Positions 1 to 7,417 of a stretch of DNA of 18,985 bases are shown piece after piece. The notes beneath the pieces are model-generated. The model worked only from the letters and a program-made list of their open reading frames with translations. It was not told the origin of the DNA and made no database searches. Every line of letters starts with the position of its first letter. Position 1 is the stretch's first letter. The DNA is from CAYYGL01 sp964471235 (GTDB lineage Bacteria > Calditrichota > Calditrichia > RBG-13-44-9 > J075): assembly GCA_964471235.1 (NCBI GenBank), contig CAYYGL010000093.1:1-18985 (forward strand). The letters run 5' to 3'. A program made the position numbers and the translations under genes.

Positions 1-67
1 GGCGTAGCCAGCTCAATCCCACACGTATCTTTCGTCTATCCCCACGCTGTATTTTTTGCATATATGG
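1..67. other. Window edge, no gene identified
   Basis: These bases lie downstream of the methyltransferase-HIT stop codon. I see no start codon, ribosome binding site or recognisable peptide. Reading on past the TAG in the same frame gives a short basic stretch that does not resemble the continuation of a HIT domain. It could be the edge of another gene of the cassette or plain intergenic DNA. Confidence 0.3.
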
Positions 68-883
68 CTAACGTTTGTATTCCCACTCAAAGATGATATG
101 AGCATGTTTTATCGGATTCGCTAAAGTTTTCCCGCCTCTTACTTCAAAATGATATTCTCCTAATTCATCATTTCGTTCTATTAAGTTTTTAATTCTTTTC
201 AGCATTAACCAACATGCGCATTGTTCTTTAAACGTCATCTCAAAATAATCGCTTACATGACGTTTGGGAACCACCACAATTTGTTTACAATCCAAGTTGG
301 TTTGGTATTGCATTGCATAAGCTGTGGCTGATTCGGTAACGAGTATATTATCTGGGGAAGGGGTGCAAAATAAGCAACCGTCTTTCCCTCTTCGATGTTT
401 TATTTGATTGATATGCTGATACTCATAAATTTCACAATGCTCGGTGCGTAGTATGCTCTTGTATGGCAAAACGACATTGCATTGGTAAGTTTTACATTGA
501 TGTTTGGGATTGTACCGAAAACCTGAGCGGCGAATGTCTCTTCGAACCGTGAAGTATGCCCTGCCTTCAGGCTTCAGCAATTCTGAAACCGCCATTAACA
601 CATGCGCCTGTTCTTCAGGAAGAAGAATGTTCAACACATAATTGCATAAAATTGTATCAAATCTTCCCTTGGGATAATCAGGCTGGTAATAAGGATCATA
701 TCCAGTTACATCAAATCCCTTTTGCTTAAGAAACCGAACATCAACGCCTAACCCACTTCCGAAATCTAGAACCCTGCCTTTAATAAATCCTTTCAAAAAC
801 AACTGTTTGGTAGGAAAAGAGGGATAACGTCGTTGTTTTATAGTGAGATGAGAATTGGGATTTTGAGGCGAGCGGAATATCAT
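68..883 (-). CDS. SAM-dependent methyltransferase fused to HIT-like domain
   Basis: A 271-residue protein with two domains. Residues about 35-118 form a class I methyltransferase Rossmann fold: motif I is VLDFGSGLG (D40-G46), the acidic end of strand 2 is GYDP (D63), and FDTILCNYVLNIL follows as motif IV. Residues about 170-271 resemble a HIT (histidine triad) domain. It opens with CLFC (C170, C173), contains IVVVPKRHVSDYFEM, and ends in KHAHIIFE (H260, H262). In HIT enzymes the middle histidine of HxHxH is the nucleophile; here the first two histidines seem kept and the third is Ile. The ATG overlaps the stop of the HNH gene (ATGA), so translation is probably coupled. The gene is visibly more AT-rich than nadE. 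The substrate of either domain is unknown; a role in modifying a nucleotide or nucleic acid is inferred from the HNH partner. The start is fixed by the overlap and by the well-formed N-terminus. Confidence 0.8.
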   Translation of the reverse strand: MIFRSPQNPNSHLTIKQRRYPSFPTKQLFLKGFIKGRVLDFGSGLGVDVRFLKQKGFDVTGYDPYYQPDYPKGRFDTILCNYVLNILLPEEQAHVLMAVSELLKPEGRAYFTVRRDIRRSGFRYNPKHQCKTYQCNVVLPYKSILRTEHCEIYEYQHINQIKHRRGKDGCLFCTPSPDNILVTESATAYAMQYQTNLDCKQIVVVPKRHVSDYFEMTFKEQCACWLMLKRIKNLIERNDELGEYHFEVRGGKTLANPIKHAHIIFEWEYKR

Positions 884-1998
884 TTTTTATAAACCCAATT
901 TGATTCGTAACCCATATTTGCTGCAATTTGAACCAATGGTTCTAAAACTGAGCGAAGGGTGTTTTTAAATTCTACTTCTGATAAATTTTTAACCGCTTTA
1001 AGCTCCTTACGAAACAGAAAGGAGTAATCCTCCAAAAGCTTCATTTTCCTTGTTTGATACACGGTTAGAAAAGCCAGGTGCTGAATTTTTGCAAACCTGT
1101 CAAAATAAACATCCAGAGAGGGAATACAGTCGCTCTTTGCCGAATTGATGAACTTGAGTGTGGGAATAAGGTTCCATAGCAAATCATGAGTAACAAAACG
1201 CCAGGGTATGAAGTGATCAATTGAGAATTTTTCAGCGGAAACCGGCACGTTGGAATAAATGCATACGAATTGAGGTTGCTCAGATAAAACGATTTTCCAA
1301 AAAATACGTGCCCGAGACAAATCCCTTGCTTTAGGGGCAAACAGTTTTTCAGAAAGGTTGGGAACGTTCGGATTGTTTTTCTGAAGATAGCTCACAAGAT
1401 TCCAAAGACAAAATTCCTGTAATATTTTGTTATGTTCCTGTAAATAGGACAACCATAATTGGGGTATCTCTATCGATAGTGATGGTTTTTGAATGATTGT
1501 GTAGAGGCAAAGCTCACCAATTCGATTTCTCTCATTTCCTACAAAAACCTTTAATAGCTTACTTACCTTATAGTCTTCCAGCCCCCTCAATTCTGTGGCA
1601 AACCAGGGTCTAACAAACCGATAGGGAACATATCTTGTTAAGTCTCTTAGTTTTTTACCTAATCCTGAATTCTTAGAAGTTTTGAGAATGCTGAGAATTT
1701 TATCCAGAACCTTTACTTCATTGTCATCATCTTGAAGCGTGGTTTCGGATTTTAGCGTCAAGACAAGTTGACTTAACTGATCCTGTTTACCAAAGAATAT
1801 CCGGAAATAATTGACCGGGTACCAGACTTTAGCGACCATTCGAGCGATAAGCTCGTCGAGCGGAATACGATTTTCACCCGTTTCCTTAACATGTTCCAGA
1901 ATAGAAAGAAACCAATAAAACTTGTAGGAATTCTGCGTATTACGAAATACGGTGGATAAAAGATGAATCGGCAGGTGTTTTGATTTCGGTAAATCCAT
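880..1998 (-). CDS. HNH-family endonuclease, cassette partner of the methyltransferase-HIT protein
   Basis: A 372-residue protein with an HNH-type motif in its C-terminal third: SIDHFIPWRFV (D261, H262), then H271, WNLIPT (N276) and NSAKSD (N285, K288). This DH...N...N/K layout matches HNH nucleases that lack zinc-binding cysteine pairs. The first about 230 residues are mostly helical, with no motif I recognise; they may bind the target or a partner. The open frame extends upstream to 2139, but those 47 codons lie over the 3' end of nadE and read as low-complexity Arg/Gly/Pro sequence. I therefore place the start at the ATG at 1998, 34 bp beyond the nadE stop. No good Shine-Dalgarno precedes it. 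The stop overlaps the next ATG. A hand-counted 60-base sample (901-960) has 24 G+C against 35 of 60 in nadE (2161-2220), which suggests acquired DNA. It is probably a DNA or RNA nuclease; the target is not known. Confidence 0.75.
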   Translation of the reverse strand: MDLPKSKHLPIHLLSTVFRNTQNSYKFYWFLSILEHVKETGENRIPLDELIARMVAKVWYPVNYFRIFFGKQDQLSQLVLTLKSETTLQDDDNEVKVLDKILSILKTSKNSGLGKKLRDLTRYVPYRFVRPWFATELRGLEDYKVSKLLKVFVGNERNRIGELCLYTIIQKPSLSIEIPQLWLSYLQEHNKILQEFCLWNLVSYLQKNNPNVPNLSEKLFAPKARDLSRARIFWKIVLSEQPQFVCIYSNVPVSAEKFSIDHFIPWRFVTHDLLWNLIPTLKFINSAKSDCIPSLDVYFDRFAKIQHLAFLTVYQTRKMKLLEDYSFLFRKELKAVKNLSEVEFKNTLRSVLEPLVQIAANMGYESNWVYKK

Positions 1999-2032
1999 CT
2001 TGACGTTTTGATTTGTTAATTTACTCCCCCCC

Positions 2033-3775
2033 CTACCCCCGATGCACATAGCGATTGGTAATGGGGAAGCGGCGGTCTTTGCCAAAGGCACGGGGGGTGA
2101 TTTTGATCCCCGGCGCTCCCTGGCGGCGTTTATACTCATTCCGGTTGACTAATTTGATGACTTCGTTCACCACCGCCGGGTCAAAGCCCTGGCTGACGAT
2201 CTCATCCACCGCTAAATCCAATTCCACATAGCTGCGGAGAATGGGGTCGAGAATTTCATAAGCCGGCAGGGAGTCGGTGTCCTTTTGATCGGGACGCAAT
2301 TCCGCTGAGGGCGGTTTGGTGAGAATCGATTCCGGGATCACATCATACCCGGCAAGTTCGTTCCGATAGCGGCATAAGTCATAGACCATGGTTTTGGGCA
2401 CGTCTTTAATCACTGCAAAACCACCGACCATGTCGCCGTACAGGGTGCAGTAACCGGTGCTCAGTTCGCTCTTGTTGCCGGTGGTTAACACCAGGCTGCC
2501 CCATTTGTTGGAGAGCGCCATCAACAAATTTCCCCGGATGCGCGCCTGGATGTTCTCTTCGGTGACATCCGGCTGGGCATCTTTAAACACCGGCTTCAGC
2601 ACCTTCAGGTAGGCTTGATAAAGCTGCTCGATGGAGATTTCCAGAAAAGCGATGTCTAAGTTTTTCGCCAGTTGGCGGGCATCTTCCCGGCTGGCAGAAC
2701 TGGTGAACTGTCCGGGCATGGAGACGCCGGTCACCTGCTCTTTTCCCAGGGCATCCACGGCAATGACACACACCAGCGCCGAATCAATCCCCCCGGAAAG
2801 CCCCAGCACCACATTCCGGAAACGGTTTTTGGCTACATAATCCCGCACGCCCAGGGTGAGTGCCGTATACACCTCCTCCTCAAGGGTTGCCGGGGGCACT
2901 GCCACTACCGGAGGCGATATTTTCTTCTGCCTCTTTTTCTCCACCGGTGTCAGGGGTACCTGTTGTAAGCCGTGATTTACCGGAACAAACAGTTTCTCCT
3001 TACGCCGGCGGGGATCGTGCAGCCGTTTGTTAAACACATTGTCGGGATGCAAATCGGTAACCACCAGCGCTTCTTCAAATGAGGGTGCCCGGGCAATGAT
3101 ATCTCCCTCCTCGGAAATCACCACACTGCTGCCGTCAAAAATCAATTCATCCTGACCGCCCACGGTATTCAGATACGCCAATTGCACCACGTTATCCACC
3201 GCCCGCACGGTCAACATCCGGGTGCGTTCTTCAATTTTATTCATGGTATATGGCGAAGCGGAAATATTGATGATAACCTCCGCACTGCCATACAACGCCT
3301 GGTGATGGGTGGGACCGCCGGGATACCAGATGTCTTCGCAAATATTCACCCCGATATTGATGCGGTTGTACTGAAAGACCGGGATTTCTTTTCCTTCCTG
3401 AAAATAGCGGTTTTCGTCAAACACCCCATAGTTGGGAAGAAAATGTTTATGATACACCCCGGCAAGTTGCCCCTGGTGCAGCAAGGCTGCGGCGTTAAAA
3501 ATGTCATCCTGCCGATCTGCAAATCCCACCAGGATGCTAATCTCCTTGCTAAAAGGGAGCAGTTTCTCCAGGTAGTGAAGATTGTCGTCAATGAATTCCG
3601 GGCGGAGGAGTAAATCCTCCGGGGGGTAGCCGGTGAGGGCTAATTCCGGAAAAGCCACCAGGTCGGCATCTTGTTTGATGGCCTGTTCGATATAATGTAC
3701 AATTTTCTCAAAATTCCCCGGGAGGTCGCCCACGGTGGTATCGATTTGCGCCAGTGCTAAACGCAGGGTTCGCAT
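2033..3775 (-). CDS. nadE: Glutamine-dependent NAD+ synthetase
   Basis: Cytosolic enzyme for the last step of NAD+ synthesis. It amidates nicotinic acid adenine dinucleotide with ATP, using ammonia released from glutamine. The 580-residue protein has the full two-domain form. Residues 1 to about 270 are a nitrilase-type glutaminase with the Glu-Lys-Cys triad at E44 (FPELALTGYP), K110 (YHKHFLPNYG) and C146 (NICEDIWYPGG). From about 300 onward is the synthetase, with the ATP-pyrophosphatase loop LSGGIDSALV near residue 327 and TTGNKSELSTGYCTLYGDM later. The ATG at 3775 follows a GGGGGA stretch 5 bases upstream. The HNH gene starts 34 bp downstream on the same strand, so read-through is possible, but the composition change argues against a shared origin. 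The stop codon sits in a G-rich tract (2026-2040 on the plus strand is mostly C). Length and motifs are ordinary for the family. Confidence 0.97.
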   Translation of the reverse strand: MRTLRLALAQIDTTVGDLPGNFEKIVHYIEQAIKQDADLVAFPELALTGYPPEDLLLRPEFIDDNLHYLEKLLPFSKEISILVGFADRQDDIFNAAALLHQGQLAGVYHKHFLPNYGVFDENRYFQEGKEIPVFQYNRINIGVNICEDIWYPGGPTHHQALYGSAEVIINISASPYTMNKIEERTRMLTVRAVDNVVQLAYLNTVGGQDELIFDGSSVVISEEGDIIARAPSFEEALVVTDLHPDNVFNKRLHDPRRRKEKLFVPVNHGLQQVPLTPVEKKRQKKISPPVVAVPPATLEEEVYTALTLGVRDYVAKNRFRNVVLGLSGGIDSALVCVIAVDALGKEQVTGVSMPGQFTSSASREDARQLAKNLDIAFLEISIEQLYQAYLKVLKPVFKDAQPDVTEENIQARIRGNLLMALSNKWGSLVLTTGNKSELSTGYCTLYGDMVGGFAVIKDVPKTMVYDLCRYRNELAGYDVIPESILTKPPSAELRPDQKDTDSLPAYEILDPILRSYVELDLAVDEIVSQGFDPAVVNEVIKLVNRNEYKRRQGAPGIKITPRAFGKDRRFPITNRYVHRG

Positions 3776-3981
3776 GGTGTTCCCCCATTATTTCCTTAGT
3801 TGTTCTGGTAAATTGTTAAACCCGTTTCGGAAAACGAATCGGTGCCAAAAGCTGTTATTCATTCAGTAATGTGTAAAAACCCCAGGGGGCAGACTGGGAT
3901 ACGTAAAAATGGCTGACATGACTGCTATCATCTGTCAACTATTGAGCATTTATTCATTTACCTGGCTCACACTGGAGATGT

Positions 3982-4151
3982 CAAAATAAATTTTGACGCT
4001 CCTTTTTCCTGACATCCCTTCGTCGCCTGGCAAAATAAAATTTGACGCTCCTTTTTCCTGTCACCCCCTTGTCGCCTGTCAAAATAAATTTTGACGCTCC
4101 TTTCCCCTGACACTCTCTTGTCGCCTGGCAAAATAAATTTTGACGCTCCTC
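3982..4151. repeat. 49-bp tandem repeat array with palindromic core, three full copies and one partial
   Basis: Copies begin at 3982, 4031, 4080 and 4129, exactly 49 bp apart; the last stops matching after about 22 bases. Each has a conserved block CAAAATAAATTTTGACGCTC and a preceding GTCGCCTG, with a more variable C/T-rich middle. The core reads GTCAAAAT-AA-ATTTTGAC in copies 1 and 3, which is an 8-bp inverted repeat; copies 2 and 4 have a G in place of the first T, and copy 2 carries an extra A/T change. The array starts 3 bp after the ferredoxin stop and ends about 206 bp upstream of nadE, so it could lie in the ferredoxin 3' untranslated region or form part of the nadE upstream region. 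Its function is not known. Confidence 0.9.
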
Positions 4152-4154
4152 TTG

Positions 4155-4430
4155 TTAACTGCTACTCCCGCTGCCCCTGTCAACTTCCTCATCCAGGCGG
4201 TATTTTTTCTCCAGCAACTGCTGGTAAGTTTCCGGGTATCCGGGGTCTTTGTCGATGCAATCCACCGGGCAAACATTCAGGCACTGTGGATAGTCAAACT
4301 CAATGATACATTCGGTGCATCGTTCCATCCGGATGAAGTAGAGAATGTCCCCGGGGACAATTGCATGGGTAGGACACACCGTCGTGCAGGCATCGCAGGC
4401 AATGCACTCTTCATTGATGTAATACGCCAC
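4155..4430 (-). CDS. 2[4Fe-4S] ferredoxin, Allochromatium type
   Basis: A 91-residue soluble electron carrier. The first cluster motif is C9-x2-C12-x2-C15-x3-C19-P; the second is C38-x2-C41-x8-C50-x3-C54-P. The eight-residue spacing in the second motif is the hallmark of the Allochromatium vinosum (Alvin) family, whose clusters have unusually low potentials. In that family three cysteines of each motif bind one cluster and the fourth serves the other. A further cysteine (C58) and a charged C-terminal tail of about 30 residues follow. The frame is open to 4637, but the extra N-terminal codons read through an intergenic repeat. I place the start at GTG 4430, giving the family-typical AYYINEEC, with AAGGGGGG just upstream. 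The redox partner cannot be told from neighbours: the next genes are a lipoprotein and nadE. Confidence 0.93.
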   Translation of the reverse strand: MAYYINEECIACDACTTVCPTHAIVPGDILYFIRMERCTECIIEFDYPQCLNVCPVDCIDKDPGYPETYQQLLEKKYRLDEEVDRGSGSSS

Positions 4431-4569
4431 AACCCCCCTTTTCTCAAATTTATTCACTATAAAATACGATGTCTTTTTGACAAATCCAGTAATTATTTTT
4501 AGAGGGTCAATGAGGTGGTCATTTTGAAAGAATAGAAAATAGAACTGAAGAGAGTGTGGATGAAGGTGT

Positions 4570-4665
4570 TTTTTAACCGCTAAGGAGGCAAAGAATTCAC
4601 CACGCACGCAACGTTTGGTTCTTTTATTTCGCAGCACTCGCAGCGTCTTCTTCGCCCTGCTCCGT
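4570..4665. repeat. Degenerate dispersed intergenic repeat
   Basis: The stretch begins TTTTTAACCGCTAAGGAGGC and goes on through CACGCACGCAACGTTTGG to a run of CGCAGCACTCGCAGCGTC. Sequences of the form AACCGCTAAGG...GCAAAG are familiar low-complexity intergenic repeats in uncultured bacterial genomes. The 10-mer ACGCAACGTT recurs, on the opposite strand, in the repeat at 11265-11291. No open frame with coding character fits it. Confidence 0.45.
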
Positions 4666-4707
4666 TGGGGTTGCGATTAAATAGATGACTTAAGAATTGT
4701 CAAAAAT

Positions 4708-4768
4708 CGGATTCCGGATTTGGAAATGACGGTCAAATCCGAAATCCGCAATCCAACATCCAAAATTG
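4708..4768. repeat. Heptamer tandem repeat with a 14-bp hairpin
   Basis: Consecutive seven-base units AAATCCG, AAATCCG, CAATCCA, ACATCCA and a partial AAATTG run from 4735 to 4768. The first two units (4735-4748) pair with CGGATTCCGGATTT at 4708-4721 through 14 bp with one mismatch, over a 13-base loop. This resembles the degenerate short tandem repeats seen between genes of cyanobacteria and other groups. It lies downstream of the lipoprotein gene, so the hairpin might also stop or stabilise that transcript, but no T-run follows. Confidence 0.7.
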
Positions 4769-4839
4769 TTCTATCCGCCGGGAAAAATGCTTCGGGAGTA
4801 AACCCACTTCATGAGTGTATGCAAAATGACGTCGGGGGG

Positions 4840-5631
4840 TTACTTCCTTTCCGGTAAAATGTACCAGATACTGGCAAACCATTCGCTGTTCCACTCCTTG
4901 CGCTCCAGGTCAACAATCAAATTGGGTACCAATTCCCCGGCGCCCCAGGTCAGATGACCGCCATCTTTGTGCCCGGGTTTTTTGACCGGCAGCCCGCTTT
5001 TCTTCAATGCTTTTGGATATCCCTTTACCAGGCGCAGGTAATCCACCCGCACTTTCCGAATCCGGTTGCTTTGTTTATCCACAAAAAGGGTGATGCCGTG
5101 TTCCACCACCTGCTGTGAGGCAGATACCACATCCAGGATGGTCGATTCATGGCTGCCCAGACCAATATCTTTAAAAAAAAGCTCATAAGAACTGTTAATC
5201 TCCTGGCGGCGCTGCCCCCGCTTGGAAAAGAAGTTCTGAAAATACGCTATATCCCGAAAAGTTTGTTGGGTGGTATCAAAATAAAAAAACGGGTTGTAGA
5301 GGTTTGTATAGGTGTATCCAACCGAGGGCGCCCAGATATAGGCTTTGTCAAAATCCTCGTGGGTGAATTCTATCCAATTCCCTACACGTTTTAACACTTT
5401 GATTTTCTCACCCTTATACATCTTACCCAATTTGGGTCCATTGGGGAATTCCCGCACATTTTCCGATTTTACCTTCACGGTTAAGATTTTTCCGGCATCG
5501 GTTGCGATAATTTTTTCAACTGCCGGGGGTTCGGTTTCCGACGCTCCGGGAGCGGTCTTGGTGGCTTTGGAAACACAGGAGACTGCCAACAGACTCCCCA
5601 GGAGGAACAGGGGTAACAAATTTTTCTTCAT
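4840..5631 (-). CDS. Putative outer-surface or periplasmic lipoprotein with SH3b-like domain
   Basis: The N-terminus has a lysine pair, a hydrophobic core LLPLFLLGSLLAVS and a lipobox-like AVSC, so it should be exported and lipid-modified (cysteine 21 counted from the first of three ATGs). A low-complexity linker follows. Residues about 50-110 look like a bacterial SH3b domain: SENVREFPNGPKLGKMYKGE, then IKVLKRVGNWIEF and AYIWAPSVGY. The rest is a soluble region with no motif I recognise. Three ATGs occur in a row (5637, 5634, 5631). The Shine-Dalgarno AAAGGA ends directly before the first, so the third, with 6-base spacing, is the best start; this gives 263 residues. SH3b domains often bind peptides or cell-wall material, but the ligand here is unknown. 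It lies 91 bp from the symporter stop on the same strand. Confidence 0.8.
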   Translation of the reverse strand: MKKNLLPLFLLGSLLAVSCVSKATKTAPGASETEPPAVEKIIATDAGKILTVKVKSENVREFPNGPKLGKMYKGEKIKVLKRVGNWIEFTHEDFDKAYIWAPSVGYTYTNLYNPFFYFDTTQQTFRDIAYFQNFFSKRGQRRQEINSSYELFFKDIGLGSHESTILDVVSASQQVVEHGITLFVDKQSNRIRKVRVDYLRLVKGYPKALKKSGLPVKKPGHKDGGHLTWGAGELVPNLIVDLERKEWNSEWFASIWYILPERK

Positions 5632-5722
5632 CATCATTCCTTTAGTTGATTATTGGGTTACTGAATCTTAAATGTATAATGTAACCGGCATTGATCAAAA
5701 TTATTTATCAAACCGCTTGCCC

Positions 5723-7123
5723 TCATGAACCCTTTTGCCGTCGGGAAACCATTCCCGCTGCGAACAAAATGACCGAACTGACCAACCCGGGATACATCGG
5801 GGGAATTCCCAGCCAATATTCGATGTTCGTGAGACTGCTGCTCTGTGAGATGGATAATCCCAGGAACAGAACAGAGATGATAAAGGGAAACACCAGGCTT
5901 GCAACCACGTAGGGGGCATTCGGGCGCAGTTTGGGATAATAACATGCCAGCAGCGGCAACAGCATGGGGGCGATAAAGATATTTCCCACCACAAACCACA
6001 GTTGAATAACCGAAGGGATGAATACCGCAAGAAGTATCGAGAGCAGCGCCACAATCATCAATCCCATTTGTATGCGTTTTGTTTGGGAATGGTCTCCGGA
6101 AAGAGGTTTTCGATACAAATCATATCCGATGGTAATGGCAGCCAGCAGGGAAAAGCTGTCCACCGTGGACATGATGACCGCCAACAGTGCCGTGAGGAAA
6201 ATTCCGGACAGCAGGGGTGTTAAAAATTGATGCCCCAATAGCGGAAAGGAGAGCGCCGGGGTGATGTCGTTGAGCAACGCCCGGGCGTAAAGGCCGGTGG
6301 CAGTGGTGAGAAAATCGAAGACCAGCCAGAACACCACTGAGAGCAATATCCCCTTGCGTGCAACCCGGGGAGATTTCGCAGCATAACACCGCTGGTGAAA
6401 GCCGGGATCAATAAAGGTCCAGGAGGCAATGAAGAACCATGCCACAATGACTGCCGGGCTATTTCCCCCATGCCAGGTGAAATGCTGCCGGGGCAGGTGG
6501 CTGGTCAGAAACGAAATACCGCCAAAGCGGATGATCAGCACGATCAGCAGCATGGCAAAACCGGCAAACATCAACAGAAATTGCAGCTTATCAGTGCGCA
6601 CCACTGCCCGGAACCCGCCGGAAATCACATACACCATGGAAAACAGGGTGCCCAGCACAATGCACAGCCACAAACTCCACCCGGTAATCGCCTGGATGAG
6701 CAGCCCCACCATCAGCACGTAAGGCGCCGGGAGGGTCATGAACAGGGTGAAAATCGCTCCCAGGTAACCGGCGGTTTTACCGTAATGGGCAAAGAACTGG
6801 TCGGGAATCGACATTGCCCGGGAGGGTTGAATTTTAGGAGCTAAAAAAAGGGCAAAAAGAATGGCAAAGATGTAATAGGGTACCCCGAAGACAATCCAGT
6901 TGGAAATTCCATACAGGTAGGTAAACTCTCCCACGCCCAGGATGCCGCCATACCAGGTGGTCACCAGGGTGGCGACAAATGCCGGGAGGGTTAGCTGCCT
7001 GCCTCCCAGGATATAATCTTCCTTACCGGGCTGAACCGCTTGCTTCCGAAAGCCAATCACCAGCAACATGATTAAATAGATCAGAATGGGGAGATATTCC
7101 AGGTAGTGGAGTTGTATGGTCAT
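5723..7123 (-). CDS. Sodium:solute symporter (SSS/SLC5 family)
   Basis: An integral membrane protein of about 466 residues with roughly twelve or thirteen hydrophobic segments, the normal size and layout for SSS transporters of the LeuT fold. Recognisable landmarks are the N-terminal YLIMLLVIGFRK segment, DYILGGRQLTLPAFVATLVTT with WYGGILGVGE, and the mid-protein DPGFHQRCYAAKSPRVARKG loop typical of the family. It should couple sodium entry to uptake of a small solute such as an amino acid, sugar or organic acid; the sequence does not tell me which. The frame continues upstream to a TTG at 7180, but the added residues are hydrophilic and I prefer the ATG at 7123. Neither start has a strong ribosome binding site; AAAGGA lies about 25 bases upstream of the ATG. 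No operon partner is evident, although the SH3b lipoprotein follows on the same strand. Confidence 0.93.
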   Translation of the reverse strand: MTIQLHYLEYLPILIYLIMLLVIGFRKQAVQPGKEDYILGGRQLTLPAFVATLVTTWYGGILGVGEFTYLYGISNWIVFGVPYYIFAILFALFLAPKIQPSRAMSIPDQFFAHYGKTAGYLGAIFTLFMTLPAPYVLMVGLLIQAITGWSLWLCIVLGTLFSMVYVISGGFRAVVRTDKLQFLLMFAGFAMLLIVLIIRFGGISFLTSHLPRQHFTWHGGNSPAVIVAWFFIASWTFIDPGFHQRCYAAKSPRVARKGILLSVVFWLVFDFLTTATGLYARALLNDITPALSFPLLGHQFLTPLLSGIFLTALLAVIMSTVDSFSLLAAITIGYDLYRKPLSGDHSQTKRIQMGLMIVALLSILLAVFIPSVIQLWFVVGNIFIAPMLLPLLACYYPKLRPNAPYVVASLVFPFIISVLFLGLSISQSSSLTNIEYWLGIPPMYPGLVSSVILFAAGMVSRRQKGS

Positions 7124-7278
7124 GAAGCTATCGGGTTGCGTTTTATCCTTTAATTGTTCACAAACATTTCTCACTTCCAACCGGTGAATTTGCTATTCAA
7201 AGGGACTAAGGAATAGATTTCGTAAATTCTTGTCTTGAAAGATTTATAACCACCTGTTTCTATCCGCTCATTCCCTCG

Positions 7279-7357
7279 AACTCACCCCCTCTTTCCGCCC
7301 TTCCCGACAAATCGGGATCTTCAACTTTCCAGAGAGGGGGATGAAAGGGGGTGAGTT
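7279..7357. repeat. 79-bp foldback (MITE/REP-like) repeat
   Basis: Outer arms AACTCACCCCCT (7279-7290) and AGGGGGTGAGTT (7346-7357) are perfect 12-bp inverted copies. Inside, TCCCGA (7302-7307) and TCGGGA (7312-7317) form a second 6-bp hairpin with loop CAAA, and CCCCCTCT (7285-7292) can alternatively pair with AGAGGGGG (7333-7340). The nested symmetry is typical of non-autonomous palindromic intergenic elements. There is no transposase in the window and I cannot make out target-site duplications. Confidence 0.75.
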
Positions 7358-7373
7358 AAATATGCAGCCTCAG

Positions 7374-7417
7374 AAAAAATTTTCAAAATTTCTACAACCC
7401 AACCAGAAATTTTGAAA
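7374..7417 (-). terminator. Possible intrinsic terminator downstream of amidohydrolase
   Basis: A perfect 13-bp stem is made by TTTCAAAATTTCT (7381-7393) and AGAAATTTTGAAA (7405-7417), with an 11-base loop. On the minus strand six T residues (7374-7379) follow the stem almost at once. The stem is AT-rich, so it is weaker than a classical terminator, and it lies about 160 bp beyond the amidohydrolase stop. Confidence 0.45.

Larger units (their letters stand above)
4431..4839. other. Intergenic region between ferredoxin and lipoprotein genes, repeat-rich
   Basis: I find no credible gene in these 409 bases. They hold two degenerate repeat pieces (listed separately at about 4570-4665 and 4708-4768) and a plain AT-rich stretch at 4440-4560, which is where a ferredoxin promoter would lie. 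I could not pick a convincing -35/-10 pair. Confidence 0.6.

Noticed and set aside
68..1998. Classical restriction-modification system
   Set aside because: No DNA-methylase catalytic motif (DPPY/NPPY or PC) is seen in the methyltransferase and no specificity domain is visible, so I do not call it R-M.
1999..2139. Longer N-terminus for the HNH protein
   Set aside because: The extra 47 codons lie antiphase over the end of nadE on the same strand and are low-complexity; the ATG at 1998 is the first plausible start after nadE.
3182..3613. 143-codon plus-strand frame
   Set aside because: Antisense to the nadE glutaminase domain, whose catalytic residues are intact; no independent coding sign.
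3982..4151. CRISPR-like array
   Set aside because: The regular step looks like one, but the would-be spacers are only about 17 bp and are similar to each other, the period is exact, and no cas gene is near. It is a tandem repeat.
4431..4637. N-terminal extension of the ferredoxin
   Set aside because: The added residues are translated from the intergenic repeat and AT-rich leader; the GTG at 4430 gives the family-typical start.
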